Positions 12,485 to 24,589 are shown, counted from the first letter of the stretch. The stretch: 64,000 nucleotides of DNA from Oxytricha trifallax (GCA_000711775.1 ARYC01000199.1:62001-126000), one strand, 5' to 3'. Program-made: numbers and translations. Notes: generated by a model not told the origin, from the letters alone.

Positions 12485-13690
12485 ATGGAAGTAATTGCCC
12501 TACTTCGATAGTCAAATCCATTCCTAAATTCTCAATACGATCTCGTCAATTCAAATCTCTTCATGCTTTAGAAATTCTTTGATAATACTTTAGATTATTT
12601 AAGTCTACCTAATTCAAACTTTTCCATCTATAGACATTAGATTGATTCTAACTCTGTTTAGAATTAGTAAACGATATAAGAAAGTCAAATCCCTAAATAA
12701 ACTTCATAGAGTGACTTCACATTAAATGATCATGAAAATTACTTGAGTCCTAACTATATAGGGCATATGATACCTTTAAAATGTGGTCATACTGGATAGC
12801 CTTCCAACGAGGAAGCTTATTTAATGGAAAAACATCTGAGAGCTGCCGGTTTTCTTTAATAAAACTAAAAGGAAACAATTAAAAATCATATTGTAAATGC
12901 TTCAAATGCAATTAAAATACAAATAAATACACCAAATTTTAATAGTTCGGGGCATAATCAAACAATTGGAGCAATGAAGCCTCAACCTGTAATATCATAT
13001 ATTCAACCAATGCAATAATCTCAGCTATCAAGTACAATTCAGTTACCACCACTAAACTAGAATAATTAGCTTCCCATTGTAAATGTCAAGCACATAAACT
13101 CACAGACTACTATCCCTTATTAAGAAAAAGAGAAAAAAAATCTTTTAAGTCCCAATAAACTTGAAATAACCTAGCAAAACAGAGATGAATTGACAGTTGT
13201 AGGAAGTTAGCACGAAGACTTCAGAGCATCTTCAGGCTTTTAACAATTCCAAGATTTGAACTTGCATAACTCTTCGTCAATTTTGATTGCAGATAACTTG
13301 CTCTAAATAGATGACACACTTAAGTAACAAACTTCAATGAAACTGATTAGTTAAATCGACAGTAACATTAAAAACAGCTCCACTTATGAAAACGGGAAAC
13401 AAAACCAAAAATAGAACAAAACAGAAAGAATTTCAATAATGACCAGTCATTAAATTCAAGATATTTAAGATGCAGTCACAAATATAGATATTGCTACAAC
13501 AACAAATTAATAATCAATAAAAGAAGATTTTATGTATAATCCAGCAGATAATCTGAAAAGCTAAAGTGTTAACCAAAGTTCAAATAATTATAATAGTTCA
13601 ATAACGAAGGAAAAAAAGGAAGATAAAATATAAGAAAATGGAAATCATTAATTATAAGACACTCAAACTTTAGATAATCAATAATTGTGA
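12485..13690 (+). CDS. Q/N-rich hypothetical protein, 401 aa
   Basis: A single uninterrupted frame of 402 codons from ATG to TGA that exists only if TAA and TAG are glutamine. The protein is rich in Gln, Asn and Ser, with no membrane segment or recognisable fold. The first 40 residues are more hydrophobic (MEVIALLRQSNPFLNSQYD). No IES or intron is needed, unusual among its neighbours. Low-complexity composition makes false frames easier under this code, but codon positions look coding and an ATG opens and a TGA closes the frame. Function unknown. Confidence 0.65.
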
Positions 13691-13876
13691 AGTATAAGGT
13701 TTGATAAAATTATAGTAATTTTATTTTAATTGCAGAATTATTAAATTATAATATTGGTCAAATTTTAATTATAAAACAAAAAAATAAATTCTCAACAAAA
13801 TATTTTATGAATTAATATAGTAGGTTTATTTATTTATTGTTTGGCAATATTAAATTTTAAGAATATTAGTAGTAAA

Positions 13877-14260
13877 ATGGTATTCGGTGATTACGAGTTG
13901 ATCCACACTAAGAGAGTGAACAGAGAGAGATCAGGAAGAGATGTCTTTAAGCATCGTTACTTCGAAGCAAGAGGCGGTTACACTCCATACTACTTCGGTG
14001 CAGTCAGTGCACTAATTGTACAACAATTAAGTGGCACTTCCCTCAAAACATTGATCCCCAGTAGAAGTTTGTTAACCAGAGCTGGAATTAATCAGTACTT
14101 AAAAGTCGCAGGTTTGTTCATTCTATTCCCATACTTCAATGGGTTCTGTATTGGCTTCTGTTTCGCTGGCGATCTAAAAGAATGCAAAAAGCTTACTGCA
14201 AACCAATGGATTTACCAACCTGAGATGAATGATTACAAGAAGGAGATCTACTACTCATGA
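13877..14260 (+). CDS. Small membrane protein, 127 aa
   Basis: Begins MVFGDYELIHTKRVNRERSG. It carries two hydrophobic stretches, around residues 38-50 (YYFGAVSALIVQQL) and 76-95 (VAGLFILFPYFNGFCIGFCF), and a polar C-terminal tail ending KKEIYYS. It uses no TAA/TAG codons and is less AT-rich than its surroundings, as highly expressed genes often are. The start at 13877 is the first ATG; the frame is open upstream but without an ATG. A ciliate-specific mitochondrial inner-membrane subunit would fit the size and basic N terminus, but I do not recognise a family. Confidence 0.75.
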   Translation: MVFGDYELIHTKRVNRERSGRDVFKHRYFEARGGYTPYYFGAVSALIVQQLSGTSLKTLIPSRSLLTRAGINQYLKVAGLFILFPYFNGFCIGFCFAGDLKECKKLTANQWIYQPEMNDYKKEIYYS

Positions 14261-14354
14261 AGCACTTCTGTAGTTGCTATCCTTTGTCTTGGATTTTAAG
14301 CACTTATTTGAGTTTCTAATGCTTCCTTATAAACTTGGAACTATTAATAATATG

Positions 14355-14510
14355 GGCTTCAACAATATATTTTGAAATCTAGAAATCAAAATTCAGGTCA
14401 CAGGATCAGTTAACTGAAAAAAAGTTGTAAATGGGGCAGACATTTACAGCAAAGTATCAGTTTACATAATTGACTCTTAAGCCTGAATTTCTAGATTCTC
14501 AAATATATTT
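14355..14510. repeat. Small imperfect inverted repeat
   Basis: AATATATTTTGAAATCTAGA near 14359 and its counterpart ending TCTAGATTCTCAAATATATT near 14510 form an imperfect hairpin about 150 bp across in the spacer after the 127-aa gene. It could be a worn MITE. The rest of 14261-14724 shows nothing else. Confidence 0.45.
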
Positions 14511-14724
14511 AGATACCATAATTATTTAAACTAAAAATATTAGGAGATTTGGTTAAAGGAATATAAAATATTTATTAATTCATTAAAATGAAATAACCTC
14601 AAATATTTAATATAAATTGCTTATTTATACTTCTACTTCTTAATATGCATTACTATTAAGCATTTATATAATGGTTAGATGCATAATTTTAATTTATATT
14701 TTAATATAAGATTAATTCAATAAA

Positions 14725-17700
14725 ATGTTCTGTTGCAGCAAGAAAAAGCCCTCAAATAAATCACAGATAAACCCCGCACCCCAAAACCATAATAGGTCTG
14801 CGTCTGCCTCAAATTTGTAAACAAAAATAAAATTTATTTAATTTTTTGTTATAGACTAGAGTCTCCAGATAAGGATAAGAGTGGAATGTTCAGTAAATAA
14901 TCGCCTCATTTTTCTTAAATTGAGATTACTAAAGTAAGTATAAAGATATACCGACTGAAATAGCAAAACATGAATGAAGTCAAATATATTTATAGAATTA
15001 AAATCGTTACATTTTTCGAAGTTCTAACTTAAAATTAAATATTGAACAAGTTACAATTTTTAGGAGTGCGAAATATTTGTTTTAACTCTAATCTTAATAT
15101 ATTAATATCTTAAGATTATCCTATCCCATTTTTAAATATAGAAAACGAAATTAAGAGCAATAGATTTTGACGAAAAGACTAAAATTCATTGTTAATTCTG
15201 TGGTGGAAAGTCATGCAAGCATGAAAATTGGACTCGTTGTGTAAATCCAGCTTTCAAAGGTCTTCATTCTAACTGGGTCAATGATAACGTAGTAGCTTCT
15301 CAAAGATTAAGTGATCGAATTATACATGAATTCAAGATCATTGAGTAGTTTAAAGAGTAAGTGCTATATTAAAGTAACGCTTATTTATTAATAGAACAGG
15401 ATTAAATGCTATATTTAATTTGTAAGAACCTGGAGAGCATCCATACTGTGGAGATGGTATATCGATGAGATCGGGTTTTTCATACACTCCTGAGTTGCTG
15501 ATGAGCAATGGCATATCATTTTTCAATTTCTTTTGGAAAGATTTGACTAACCCCACTTTTGAGAGATGCCTTAATTGTGCATAAGTAATGGACTTTATCA
15601 TTAGAAATGGTGGCAAATGCTTGGTTCATTGCCATGCAGGTCAGGGCAGAACTGCATTAGTAATTGGTGCTTACCTTATCATTTCAGGAACAGCAAAAGA
15701 TGACAAAGAGGCTATAGCTTAGACAAGAAAGAACCGACCTAAATGCTTTTCAAAGAGTTACAACCGAAATTACATCAAGAAATTCTATGATAGATACATG
15801 GAGATCAAATAGATATTTCCTTCTCCTCAGAATAAGTAAAGCCTGAAAGAAATCATTCATAGATAAAGTCTCTTATTTCATGGTGAAGAGCGTAAATACA
15901 CTAAGTTTATTCCAAAGCTAATCTTCTTAGCTCTGAATAAGCTTAAGACAATCCCATAATCATAAATTAACATAGAAGATATAAAGTTGTAAATGAACTA
16001 AATCAGTACTGATTAGCTTTCAAAAGTAATTGAAATAAGAAATGGAATAAACTCTGGAGATTGGAGCGTCGTTAATGACTGTGAAGATGTTGATATTCTT
16101 TTACATGCTGTCATAGAATTTATCAAATCCCTTAGCAACTACATTTATAATCCAAATTTATCTTAACTCTTTATATATTTCTTCAAAATTTCGATTAATA
16201 AATATGACTTAACTTTATATGGATTTTACTAGAATTTATAATGAAGCTATTTTATAGATATTTTTTATTGAATTAAATCCCTTTATCTTTTAATTGCTTA
16301 TAGTTTTGATTATAGAGTAACAACACATCGAAAAACTTTAAGAGGATATTAAGACAGTTGATAACTACATTTTAGGCTTCTTAACTTCAATCGCTGATTT
16401 AGCATAACTTCTAAGTTTAAATGGAACACTAGCTATTTAAATATATTATAATAATTATATCATTAATTTAGTATTAATTATTACTAATATATGTTGAACG
16501 ACGAGGAATACAAAACTACTACTTCATTATCTAGAATGCAAATAATGGAAGCAAAAATTTGGAAAAATTCTAAAAACACATATTGAGCTACTACTCATTC
16601 AATCGTTGGAGGAATAAATGTTGTATGTTCAACTTCTGGAGCAATGTAATCAGGAGTACCAAAAAAGGTAGGGCAGATAAATACTTCTAAAAACTTAATG
16701 CCATCTTTAATAATTTATAGCCACTATTTATTATGCATATATTAGTAATAATTAATACTGATTATTATTTATTAGAGATCCTAATTAAATTTTGATATCT
16801 TTTTTAATTTCCCTTGGCTTAAGCGATTCACTACCACATCTATAATATTAATTTTAAAAAAGCTTAGATAGACGATATATACTCAAAATTCACCGAGATC
16901 ATAATCCAAAGTCAATATCAGTACTTCTAAGTAATCCAAAAAGCCTTAAAAGAGCTTTCCCTTTATAAAAAAGAAATTTACCTTTAAGAGTAAATAAAAG
17001 AGTCCGAAGATATTTCTCCTATTAAAATGCAAATCAGCAAATCTAAGATTTCTGATAACAACCTAATTTTGAAGCAATAAGTAAATTAATTTGCTTAACA
17101 AGCATCGAATAACTTATAGTTGAATATGAATAATCACCCAGACAAGGCATAACTAATTCCACACCATAATGTTTATAATGATATTGGACAAGTAAATATT
17201 CAAGCAGATGAAATTAGACAAAGCCTGAGTCAGCTACCTCCAATAACAGCTAATAAGTCTCTAACTTAAAACAGAATGATGGAGGAGGTTTATGATAGCA
17301 ATTAAAACAGTTATCATTCTCTGGAAAATAAAAAACAGATAACTCATGATTAGAGTCATCCTGTACTTCAGTAAAATGAAACTATAATTGGCACGAAAAA
17401 CATTTCTAAAATGAGCGACTAACAAAGTTCGCAACCGACTGTTTCACATAATTTATAGAGCGACATCAAGAACGATTTCGACGATGATTTGCCTCCCTAA
17501 ATAAATAAGACATTGAAGTCAACTTAAAACGATTTCGGTCAGAACTCACCAACCAGTCATACAAATAATTTAGCTAACATTGATGTTACTCCTACTACAG
17601 CACCTTATAATAGGAAATTTAACGAAAATGAGGGACCATTTGAAGAGATTAAGACAGACAGTATCGCTTTCGACAACTCTCAATATGGAGGCACAGGGAA

Positions 17701-17923
17701 TCATGTCAATGATATGGTGATATCAAACTAGAAGATGAAGTCAGGCTTCATACACTCAGATTACAAAAATACTGGCTAGCTTCTTGACAGCCATGATAAC
17801 ATGCCATCAACCGCAGGGCCATCTCAGAATGGAGGAATTGATATTGCCTAATCTCAGCAATTGCCAAAGATGGGATTAAAATCTACTGATGATTTCAATA
17901 ACTTCGATATTCTTCAATAATGA
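14725..17923 (+). CDS. PTPDC1: PTPDC1-like dual-specificity/tyrosine phosphatase, 800 aa
   Basis: The catalytic P-loop is HCHAGQGRT near 15632-15658, with the Cys and Arg of the HCX5R signature. Upstream GLNAIFNLQEPGEHPYCGDG matches the conserved block that precedes the catalytic domain in PTPDC1 proteins. After the domain (KKFYDRYMEIKQIF) comes a 450-residue tail rich in Gln, Asn and Ser ending DDFNNFDILQQ. Introns are placed at 14817-14854, 14934-15141 (long; may hide a further IES) and 15357-15394, and IESs at 16176-16302 and 16435-16819. The remaining length is 2403 bases, exactly 801 codons. In animals PTPDC1 is linked to centrosomes and cilia; such a role here is inference. Confidence 0.85.
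16176..16302. other. IES, 127 bp, pointer TTATA
   Basis: TTATA at 16171-16175 and 16298-16302 in the same frame. Removal bypasses a TGA near 16240 and joins NLSQLFI to VLIIEQQHIEKL. Confidence 0.65.
16470..16759. repeat. 24-bp perfect inverted repeats flanking the kinase fragment
   Basis: AGTATTAATTATTACTAATA plus TATG at 16470-16493 is repeated as its reverse complement at 16736-16759. All bases agree over 24 positions, then the match stops on both sides. No flanking target duplication is evident. Confidence 0.8.
16494..16735 (-). pseudogene. Protein-kinase activation-segment fragment
   Basis: The minus strand reads PTFFGTPDYIAPEV near 16620-16670, the signature between activation loop and APE motif of AGC/CAMK-type kinases (GTPEYIAPE). 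No DFG motif, catalytic loop or downstream kinase subdomains are found, and a TGA follows soon after. It is not from the TBE kinase-like protein, which has YGTPGYFPE there. It is bounded exactly by 24-bp inverted repeats (16470-16493 and 16736-16759). It could be a captured gene fragment or a stray MDS of another gene. Confidence 0.6.
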
Positions 17924-18103
17924 GACCATTAAACGCATTTGTTAATGTAGAGCAAATTCAATATAGTTATTGTTACTGAAATAGCCTATGTCTAAAGCAA
18001 ATAAATAATAAAACCATTTTAAATTAATAAGACCACATATTCTTTATTTTCTTTCTTATGGTAATTGATTTTAAGAATCAAATTTATATAATTTAAAACA
18101 AAA

Positions 18104-18642
18104 ATGAATTTTAATTCAGGGAGAAATTTCTTCAAGAAAACCTTTTCAGAGTAATTTTACCTTTATTTATCCCTTTTTTGATAGAGGCCAAAAGAAATAC
18201 TTTACAGCTTATTAAAAAGCTTCAATCCATTCTAATCTCCGTAGAAACCAGACTCTTGGAGGACATAACTTCTACACTCTCCTTAAATTCAACCAGACAA
18301 TGTAATTACTAAGAAATATATAGATTCCTTAATATAAATGCGCATGAATATAGGTTCCGCAGTTAAATGCTCAGTTTGTAGTTGGCTTAAGTTTCCTAAT
18401 TAGATTTGGGAATGTAGCACTCTATTATCTTGAGTGATGATTAGGACGATGTCTCCTCAATTGAGGAAACAGGTAAGCATTTACTTATAATTATAAACAT
18501 TTTTGTAGAACAAGAGGAGGATGATGTGTAAGTATCAATAAACCAACTATATTATATTTAGAATTAATAGATTGACATCTAGTAGAAGTAATCTGATAGG
18601 GCTGTGAGGAAGGAGTTCAGTAGACATGACATGGATTCATGA
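18104..18642 (+). CDS. Small acidic hypothetical protein, 155 aa
   Basis: Opens MNFNSGRNFFKKTFSE, passes through an amphipathic, probably helical segment (LIKKLQSILISVETRLLEDI) and ends in acidic and Q-rich sequence (SDDQDDVSSIEETEQEEDD...QIDIQQKQSDRAV). An IES at 18152-18186 (pointer AGAG) and an intron at 18473-18508 leave 468 bases, 156 codons. Treating the first gap as an intron gives frames that stop early, so the IES reading is preferred; all three frames are fairly open under this code. Family unknown. Confidence 0.6.
18152..18186. other. IES, 35 bp, pointer AGAG
   Basis: AGAG at 18148-18151 and 18183-18186. The interval also begins with GTAA-like bases just inside, so an intron is the alternative, but splicing choices shift the frame into early TGA codons. 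Confidence 0.6.
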
Positions 18643-18801
18643 GAGAGAGACATTAAGAATGATAATGCAAATTGGAATCAAGTAATTGACGTTTGGAGTG
18701 AATTTGAATGAAAGGATGTGATTATGCAGCAACTTTAAATTAACTTTACTTATTAAATTATCACCGCACATTTTATTTATAAATAATTTAATATTCTCAT
18801 A

Positions 18802-19585
18802 ATGGCTTAAATATACCTAAGAAGGTTGTCAAATTTCTTCTTTAATTGCAATTACGCAGGAGTTATCTTTGGTGCTTTGACTTTCATTAATGAGTCAGAA
18901 GAAAAAAAGAAGGTAAATTTAATACATATTTCTCTAATAAATGAACTAGTATTGTATTTATCTTTCACTTATGAAATTATATTGATAATAATTTGATATA
19001 TAGCTATTCTTGAATACAGCAATGAAGCATTCACTATTTCTTGGATCAAACTACTTAATTCACTATTTGAAATTTGACTTTAAAACCTACTGCGCACTGA
19101 TGCTGGCTAATGATGTCGCAGCTTTCTTAGTATGCTTCCCTAACTATGCTATGCTAATGCTACCTACTGTGGAGTATTATCTGGGTATTAATAAATTAAA
19201 CGATCACAATGAAACTCTATAAAACTAAGTTGAATTATAACCTCAAGAACAGAATGAATAAAGCATAAATAGTAAGAATGAACCACCTACACTCACTGAT
19301 AGTTCAAACGAATAATTATAACAAAATCAAACTGGTTAAGAAGATATAAAAGTTTCAAAAGAATAACTAGTTGAGCAATATCTGGAGGATAAAGACCTAA
19401 CTTAAATCTTTGAAACTTATAATGCAGAAGCCACAAAATAAGCTTATACCACACAAAGATTCTAGGATTTATACAAAATGTACAAAGTTTAAAATTAATA
19501 AGTTAGTTAAGGTGTTGAATATACAGGGTTTGGATTATTGGCTTGCTGTTTACTGTTTGTTGCTAAGCGTAAATATAAAAAGTGA
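18802..19585 (+). CDS. Membrane protein with C-terminal anchor, 230 aa
   Basis: After removal of the intron 18913-19003 the frame is 231 codons. The N-terminal half has hydrophobic segments (YAGVIFGALTFI near residue 18 and NDVAAFLVCFPNYAMLMLP near residue 75). The middle is a Q/N/E-rich linker, followed by a predicted helix (EQYLEDKDLTQIFETYNAEATKQ). The C terminus is a single hydrophobic stretch (GFGLLACCLLFVA) followed by KRKYKK, like a tail anchor with a basic flank. A mitochondrial or ER membrane place is plausible. Family not recognised. Confidence 0.7.
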
Positions 19586-19661
19586 CAAATTTAATTAATA
19601 GTTCTGTATAAAATTGCAACTTTAATAACTTTCATATTGAATGAAGTAAAAAGTATTAAAT

Positions 19662-20840
19662 TCAATTTAAATCAACAAACAGTGAATTGTTTCCACTTGC
19701 ATTTTATTTATAATATCTATTCTTAAGAATAGGTGGAAGCCTGCTCCCATGAATCTAATCAATCTATAATCCATTCATTGCCTCATTGATATTTATGCCA
19801 TATCTCTGTACCATCGATGGTCCCTGATTTATCGAATATTAATTGATATTGTATTGTTTCTAAGGACTTTAATCTACCTAATCGTTATATTCTTAATACC
19901 GTAGACTTTTCTTGATACTTTTCCCTCCATAATTTAAATTAATCTAAGAGTGAGAATTAGCATCCTAAATCCTTTTTTGTGTGCTTTCTTCGTATTGATC
20001 TCCACCTCCCAAGATAATGTTCTTTTCAGTTTGTTAATTATGATAGTCAAAAGCTGGTTGCTGTTTAGACCACCAATCACCTGGATCATAGCGATTTTTG
20101 CTATTTTGTAGTTTCCTTAAGTTTTAAGGTTGAGACTGTTTTACTTGAGATTTGAGATTTTGATTGTTGTTAGAAGGAGATCTATCTCTTTTATTTTGGT
20201 TTTATTTTTCTCTATGTGAATCTAGCGCATTAGTATCAAATTTTATGTTTTGAGTATATAAGTCTTGATCTTCTTGAAAAGTTGAAAACCCAGTTGAAGT
20301 CATTCCTAATTTTATCGTAGATTCAGCCCATTCTAAATTTAAAATAAAATGAATTGTTTTAAGAAACTTACTTGGTATAAATTTCTGCAAAGTCTAATGA
20401 GAACTCTGCTAATTCAACCCACTATAATTAATGATGTCTTTCATCTGATCCTTTTGCTATTTTCTGTGACTATTTATTTGATTATAACTTTCCCCGTTAT
20501 TTTATGATTGCTTGATTTATCTTATAGTTGCTATACTGGGTAAACTAACTGATTAACTTAGCTTCGTATTTGTAATCAATTATCTCTTCTATTATTAGTC
20601 AGCTAGTATATTATACCCATTTGAAGATTATTGGTATTAACTTTACTAAGGTGATTGAAACTGTGATTGCTGAACTTATGGAGCCAGTTTTTTATAATTT
20701 TTATGAGACATTTATTGTCTTTGTTAAAGTAGTTACTTCTTTAGATCATAGTCTTTCAGGTTATCAGGTGATAAATCATTGCGGGGAGAGATTTTCTTTG
20801 TCAACTTTGATATTGGCTTCCTGTAAATTAAATCAGACAT
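19662..20840 (-). CDS. Q/N/S-rich hypothetical protein, 379 aa
   Basis: Minus-strand frame from ATG at 20840 (MSDLIYRKPISKLTKKISPR) to TGA at 19662, with one canonical intron at 20333-20371 (GTAAGT..TTTAG, 39 bp). The coding length of 1140 bases is divisible by three. The protein is basic and rich in Gln, Ser and Asn with no clear domain; DPGDWWSKQQPAFDYH and SMVQRYGININ are its most complex parts. Several TAA/TAG codons are used as Gln. Function unknown. Confidence 0.72.
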
Positions 20841-21120
20841 TTCGGATATTTATATTTAATTGCTTATAATTTTATGAATTTAGTTTATTTTTTATTGAAG
20901 ATTCATGAATTAATCTAAATTTAGTAATTAGTAAGTAATAAATAAGTTCCTATTAATCAAGAAGATACTCTTATTTTAAGTTCTTGACTTCTAAAATGAT
21001 TTAAGGACTGCTATTAAAGTTTGTTGATTCATAAATTATTCAGATTAGGTTTATAATATAAGCTAAAAACTAATAAATACTTGGTTGTTGCATTTTGTAT
21101 CTTTGATTGATTAGATAGCT

Positions 21121-24100
21121 ATGGAAGAAAACAAGTTTGATAAAGTGCTTAATGCACTTAAACAAAACTAAAACAACATTTTACTAGCAGGTGCAGCTGT
21201 TGGAGCAACTGCCCTGGGCTACTATGGTTTAAAGTAAATGGTCAGTCACACTTCTTTGAACGAGAATAAATAGCTTAAGGATGAATATTTCTCTGAAAGT
21301 CAAGTGTAGCCACTATATGCAAGTGAAGCTCTAATACGTGAAAAAATGCTTTCAAATGTTAGTTATGAGCTAGCCCTTAACTTAGAAGAGAAGAACTCAA
21401 AAACATTCTCTGGTCGTGTTAAAATCTCATTTATGGTTGCTGAGCAAGCAAACAAAGACGATATAGATAAATTGTTCCTAGATTTTCATGGAAAATCAGT
21501 TTCTGATATGCATATTAATGAGAAAACTATTCCTTTTACATCAATTAAATTCAGCAAGCACCGGCTCATGATTCCTGTAGATACTTTGAATATTAATAAA
21601 ATGAATCATATCACCCTCAAATTCAAGAATACATATGTTGACAACAGTGCAGGACTACATAAGTACGTAGATCCAGTAGATAAAGAAGTCTATATTTTCT
21701 CAAATTTGGAGCCATACTACTGTAATAGGTGGTTCCCTTGCTTTGACTAACCAAGTTTAAGAGCTTCTTTAAAGCTTACTGTGATATCCCCAGAGTAACT
21801 TTGGCAAGTTGTTTCTAATGGTAAGAAAACCTAAACGTTGCCTCTTAGTAATTAGAGTGGGTTGCAACTCCTAGAAGACTTAGGATGTGAAGAGTTTTCC
21901 ACTTACTACGACGCTGGAGCAAGAACTCAGGCCTTAGTCCATAATTTTGAAGAAACACCACACATAGGCACCTATGTGTTTGGCTTATTTTGTGGAAGAT
22001 TTAAATGTTTTATTGATAATGAAATCGAGAACGTTCCTATGAGAATCTTTGTATCCTAGAGTAAATCTCATTATCTTAATGCTAAGGAGCTTTTCAGAAC
22101 AATATAAGCAGGTCTTACTTATTTCGAAGACTTTTTTGGAATAAAGTTCCCATTTTCAAAATATGATTAGATTTTCTGTCCTGACCTTCGAGTATTAGGA
22201 ATGGAAAATGTGGGTGCTGTGGCACTCAATGAGAATGAGTTTCTTGTACCTCATGAAGAAATGACAGAAAATAAAAGATTTACTCTAGCTTTTACTGCTC
22301 TAAAAGAACTTGCTCATATGTGGTTTGGTAATCTTGTAGGGATGAAATGGTGGAGTGACTTGTGGCTTAAATAATCATTCGCAGTTTATATGGCCGCTTC
22401 CTGTATGATAGAGAGCAAAGAATTTGAAAGTTATGCCAACACTGATCAAATATTTGTAAAGTTACTTTTTAATGCTGTCAACTCTGATATAAAATCAACT
22501 ACTCATCCCATTTAAGCTCCAGTAAAGCATACTATCGATGCTGAAAATGTGTTTGATAGTATAAGTTTTGACAAGGGAGCTTCCTATATCAAAATGATGA
22601 ATAACTTTGTTGGTAGAGATGCTTTTAAATTTGGACTGAAGGAATACTTTGCTAAATATAAATTCCAAAACACTGAACTTAAGGACTTTATAAATTGCTT
22701 ACAAATGGGTTCAGCAAGAACTGGCTCAAATTAAGAAATAAGGCTCTGGGCTCATAATTGGCTTACAAAGTCTGGAATAAATCAAGTTATTCCTGTGATT
22801 GAAAAGAATCTTGATAAAGGAACTTACACTCTAAGCATTAAACAAACCTCTTCTTAGTTTGGTGATCCAATCCTCAAGGAGCAAATAATTGATATTGCAC
22901 TCTATGACAATAATGGAAATGAAAGAATTATAAAGAACATTAGATTGAGACAAATGGAAATCACTCCAAATGTGCTTGAAGGCAGACTAGATGAATTCCC
23001 AGCTGCTATCCTCCTCAACGCCAACAACAAGGGTTATTGCAGAGTAATTTTAGATCACTAATCTCAACAGTTCTTCTTGAATAACTTGAGCATGATACAA
23101 AGCAAGGTAAATAGAGGCTATATTTGGAAGAAACTATTTGATCAAGTTAGAAATAAATTGCTTCAACCTTAGGATTATCTTGAATTAGTGAACAATTTAT
23201 TATTTCTTAGATTGATATTAATGATAAGTTAAAATACATAATATTATTAACTATAAATAAATCCTACTAAAATAAGAAAAAATATAAAATATTTCTACAA
23301 TTTCTCTCGTTTATATATACTTTTACATATCAATACAATCTTAATTCTAATTTTAGCAAGCATTCATACTTTTTAATTGATTGAATTGTTGTATAACTTA
23401 TTGCATCATAATTTTATATTTAATTCTTTGAATTAACCTAGTATATTAATATCATTAAGTATTTACTCTTTATTATTTTAAGTGAATGTCTGTTCACTCA
23501 TTTCCTGAATGAAGACTCAGAAGTAATGATTCCAATGATTTTAGCAGAGACTAATCACATCCTGAATTTGTACTTCACTCACTTTGAGAGAAAACACTTG
23601 CAGCTCCGTTACCAAAAATGCTTGATCAACAAGATGTCTGAAACCACATCCCTTTCTCAAAAGAGCCTCCTCGCAACAGCAGTCTTAGATGACACTATCT
23701 GCGTGGAAAGAGACTATGACTTGATACTTTCATGGCTGGATTTAGGCAGAATAGTCAATGCCTAGAACAATAGTGTGGCTTGCATATTGAGCTCATCACA
23801 TAGATATTAGATACTTAGACACATTCAGAAATCTCATAAGATGACTGAGTTGGAGAAAGAACGAAGAATGAACTATGAGTTGATGCAGGGAGGCAACGTG
23901 CTTAATGAGTCCCAACTGAATCATAAAATCATATTAGATGCTGTCTTGCCCTATCCTTCCAACAAAGAAAAACTCTGGAATGAATATAATTTATTATTGA
24001 AAATCATTATTATTAAGGAAAGAATTATACGTTAATGGAAATATGAACATGAAAGAGTTAAAGTTGTCTACTAAATATTTCTATGATCATGATGATGAAG

Positions 24101-24404
24101 CTATTTGCCTTTAATACGGAAATAAATTCTTTGATGTATAAATAACAATATTAGTAATATTAAGTAGATTTTACCTATAATTGAGAAGATATTTGCTGAT
24201 AGGTACAGAGACTATGCTGAGATATTTTTCAAGAATCTATCCCCTAGTTTCCTAGGAAGAGAAGCTTATTTGGACAACTTGATTAAAATACTAGAGAGAG
24301 CTACAAAGACAGACAACACTCACTTCATTAATTTGTTGAAGGAAGAAATTGAACTATTAGAGGAAATTATTGAGATTAGATCTCTTCAGAAAGTAACCAT
24401 ATGA
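21121..24404 (+). CDS. M1 aminopeptidase family protein lacking the zinc site, 983 aa
   Basis: Full-length member of the M1 family (ERAP/APN-like): hydrophobic segment near residues 20-37 (LLAGAAVGATALGYYG, likely membrane anchor), N-terminal beta domain, GMEN exopeptidase motif, catalytic domain and helical C-terminal domain. Key positions are altered. The HEXXH motif reads KELAH, the third zinc ligand region NEGFA reads KQSFA, and the SYxKGA tyrosine region reads SFDKGA. Such a protein should not bind zinc or cleave peptides as the family normally does. IESs at 23230-23483 and 23991-24036 and an intron at 24136-24167 leave exactly 984 codons. The frame is otherwise intact, so it looks like a conserved pseudoenzyme rather than a decayed gene. 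Any binding or regulatory role is inference. Confidence 0.88.
23230..23483. other. IES, 254 bp, pointer TAAGT
   Basis: TAAGT at 23225-23229 and 23479-23483 in the same frame. Removal joins LRLILMIS to ECLFTHFLNE. The interval is almost pure AT and has no coding frame. Confidence 0.82.
23991..24036. other. IES, 46 bp, pointer TAAT
   Basis: TAAT at 23987-23990 and 24033-24036. Removal joins KLWNEYN to GNMNMKELKL in the helical domain and restores the frame that continues to the stop. Confidence 0.82.
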
Positions 24405-24589
24405 GTTTAAAAATACTAACCTAATTATTAAGTCAAACCAAAGAGGCCAAACAAAGCGTCTCTAAATATTTAATGATATAAAATGACAAATTAAGTTAAT
24501 TTCTTTAAACTGATTAATCTAAAATAGCTTCTCAGAATTTTTAGAGATATCAAATCAGATAGAACATTAAAATTAATAATCTAATTAAA

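Larger units (their letters stand above)
16435..16819. other. IES, 385 bp, pointer GCT, carrying a kinase fragment
   Basis: GCT at 16432-16434 and 16817-16819. Removal joins LNGTLA to QAIHYHIYN in the phosphatase frame. A three-base pointer is weak alone, but the joint restores one continuous frame through to the stop at 17923. Inside lies a kinase-like fragment bounded by 24-bp inverted repeats. Confidence 0.65.

Noticed and set aside
12485-13690. Reading this region as a pseudogene with many stops
   Set aside because: All the apparent stops are TAA or TAG, which act as Gln codons throughout the window; TGA does not occur until the end.
13841-13876. Upstream extension of the 127-aa membrane protein
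   Set aside because: The open frame before 13877 has no ATG; it starts with a TTG, which is not expected as a start in a ciliate.
20361-20400. AAATTTA direct repeats near 20330 and 20380 as an IES in the 379-aa gene
   Set aside because: Every joint made with them gives a TGA; the GTAAGT..TTTAG intron in the same place gives a continuous frame.
20621-20869. Plus-strand open frame of 82 codons
   Set aside because: It lies opposite the 379-aa minus-strand gene, whose frame, intron and length agree; the plus frame is a shadow.
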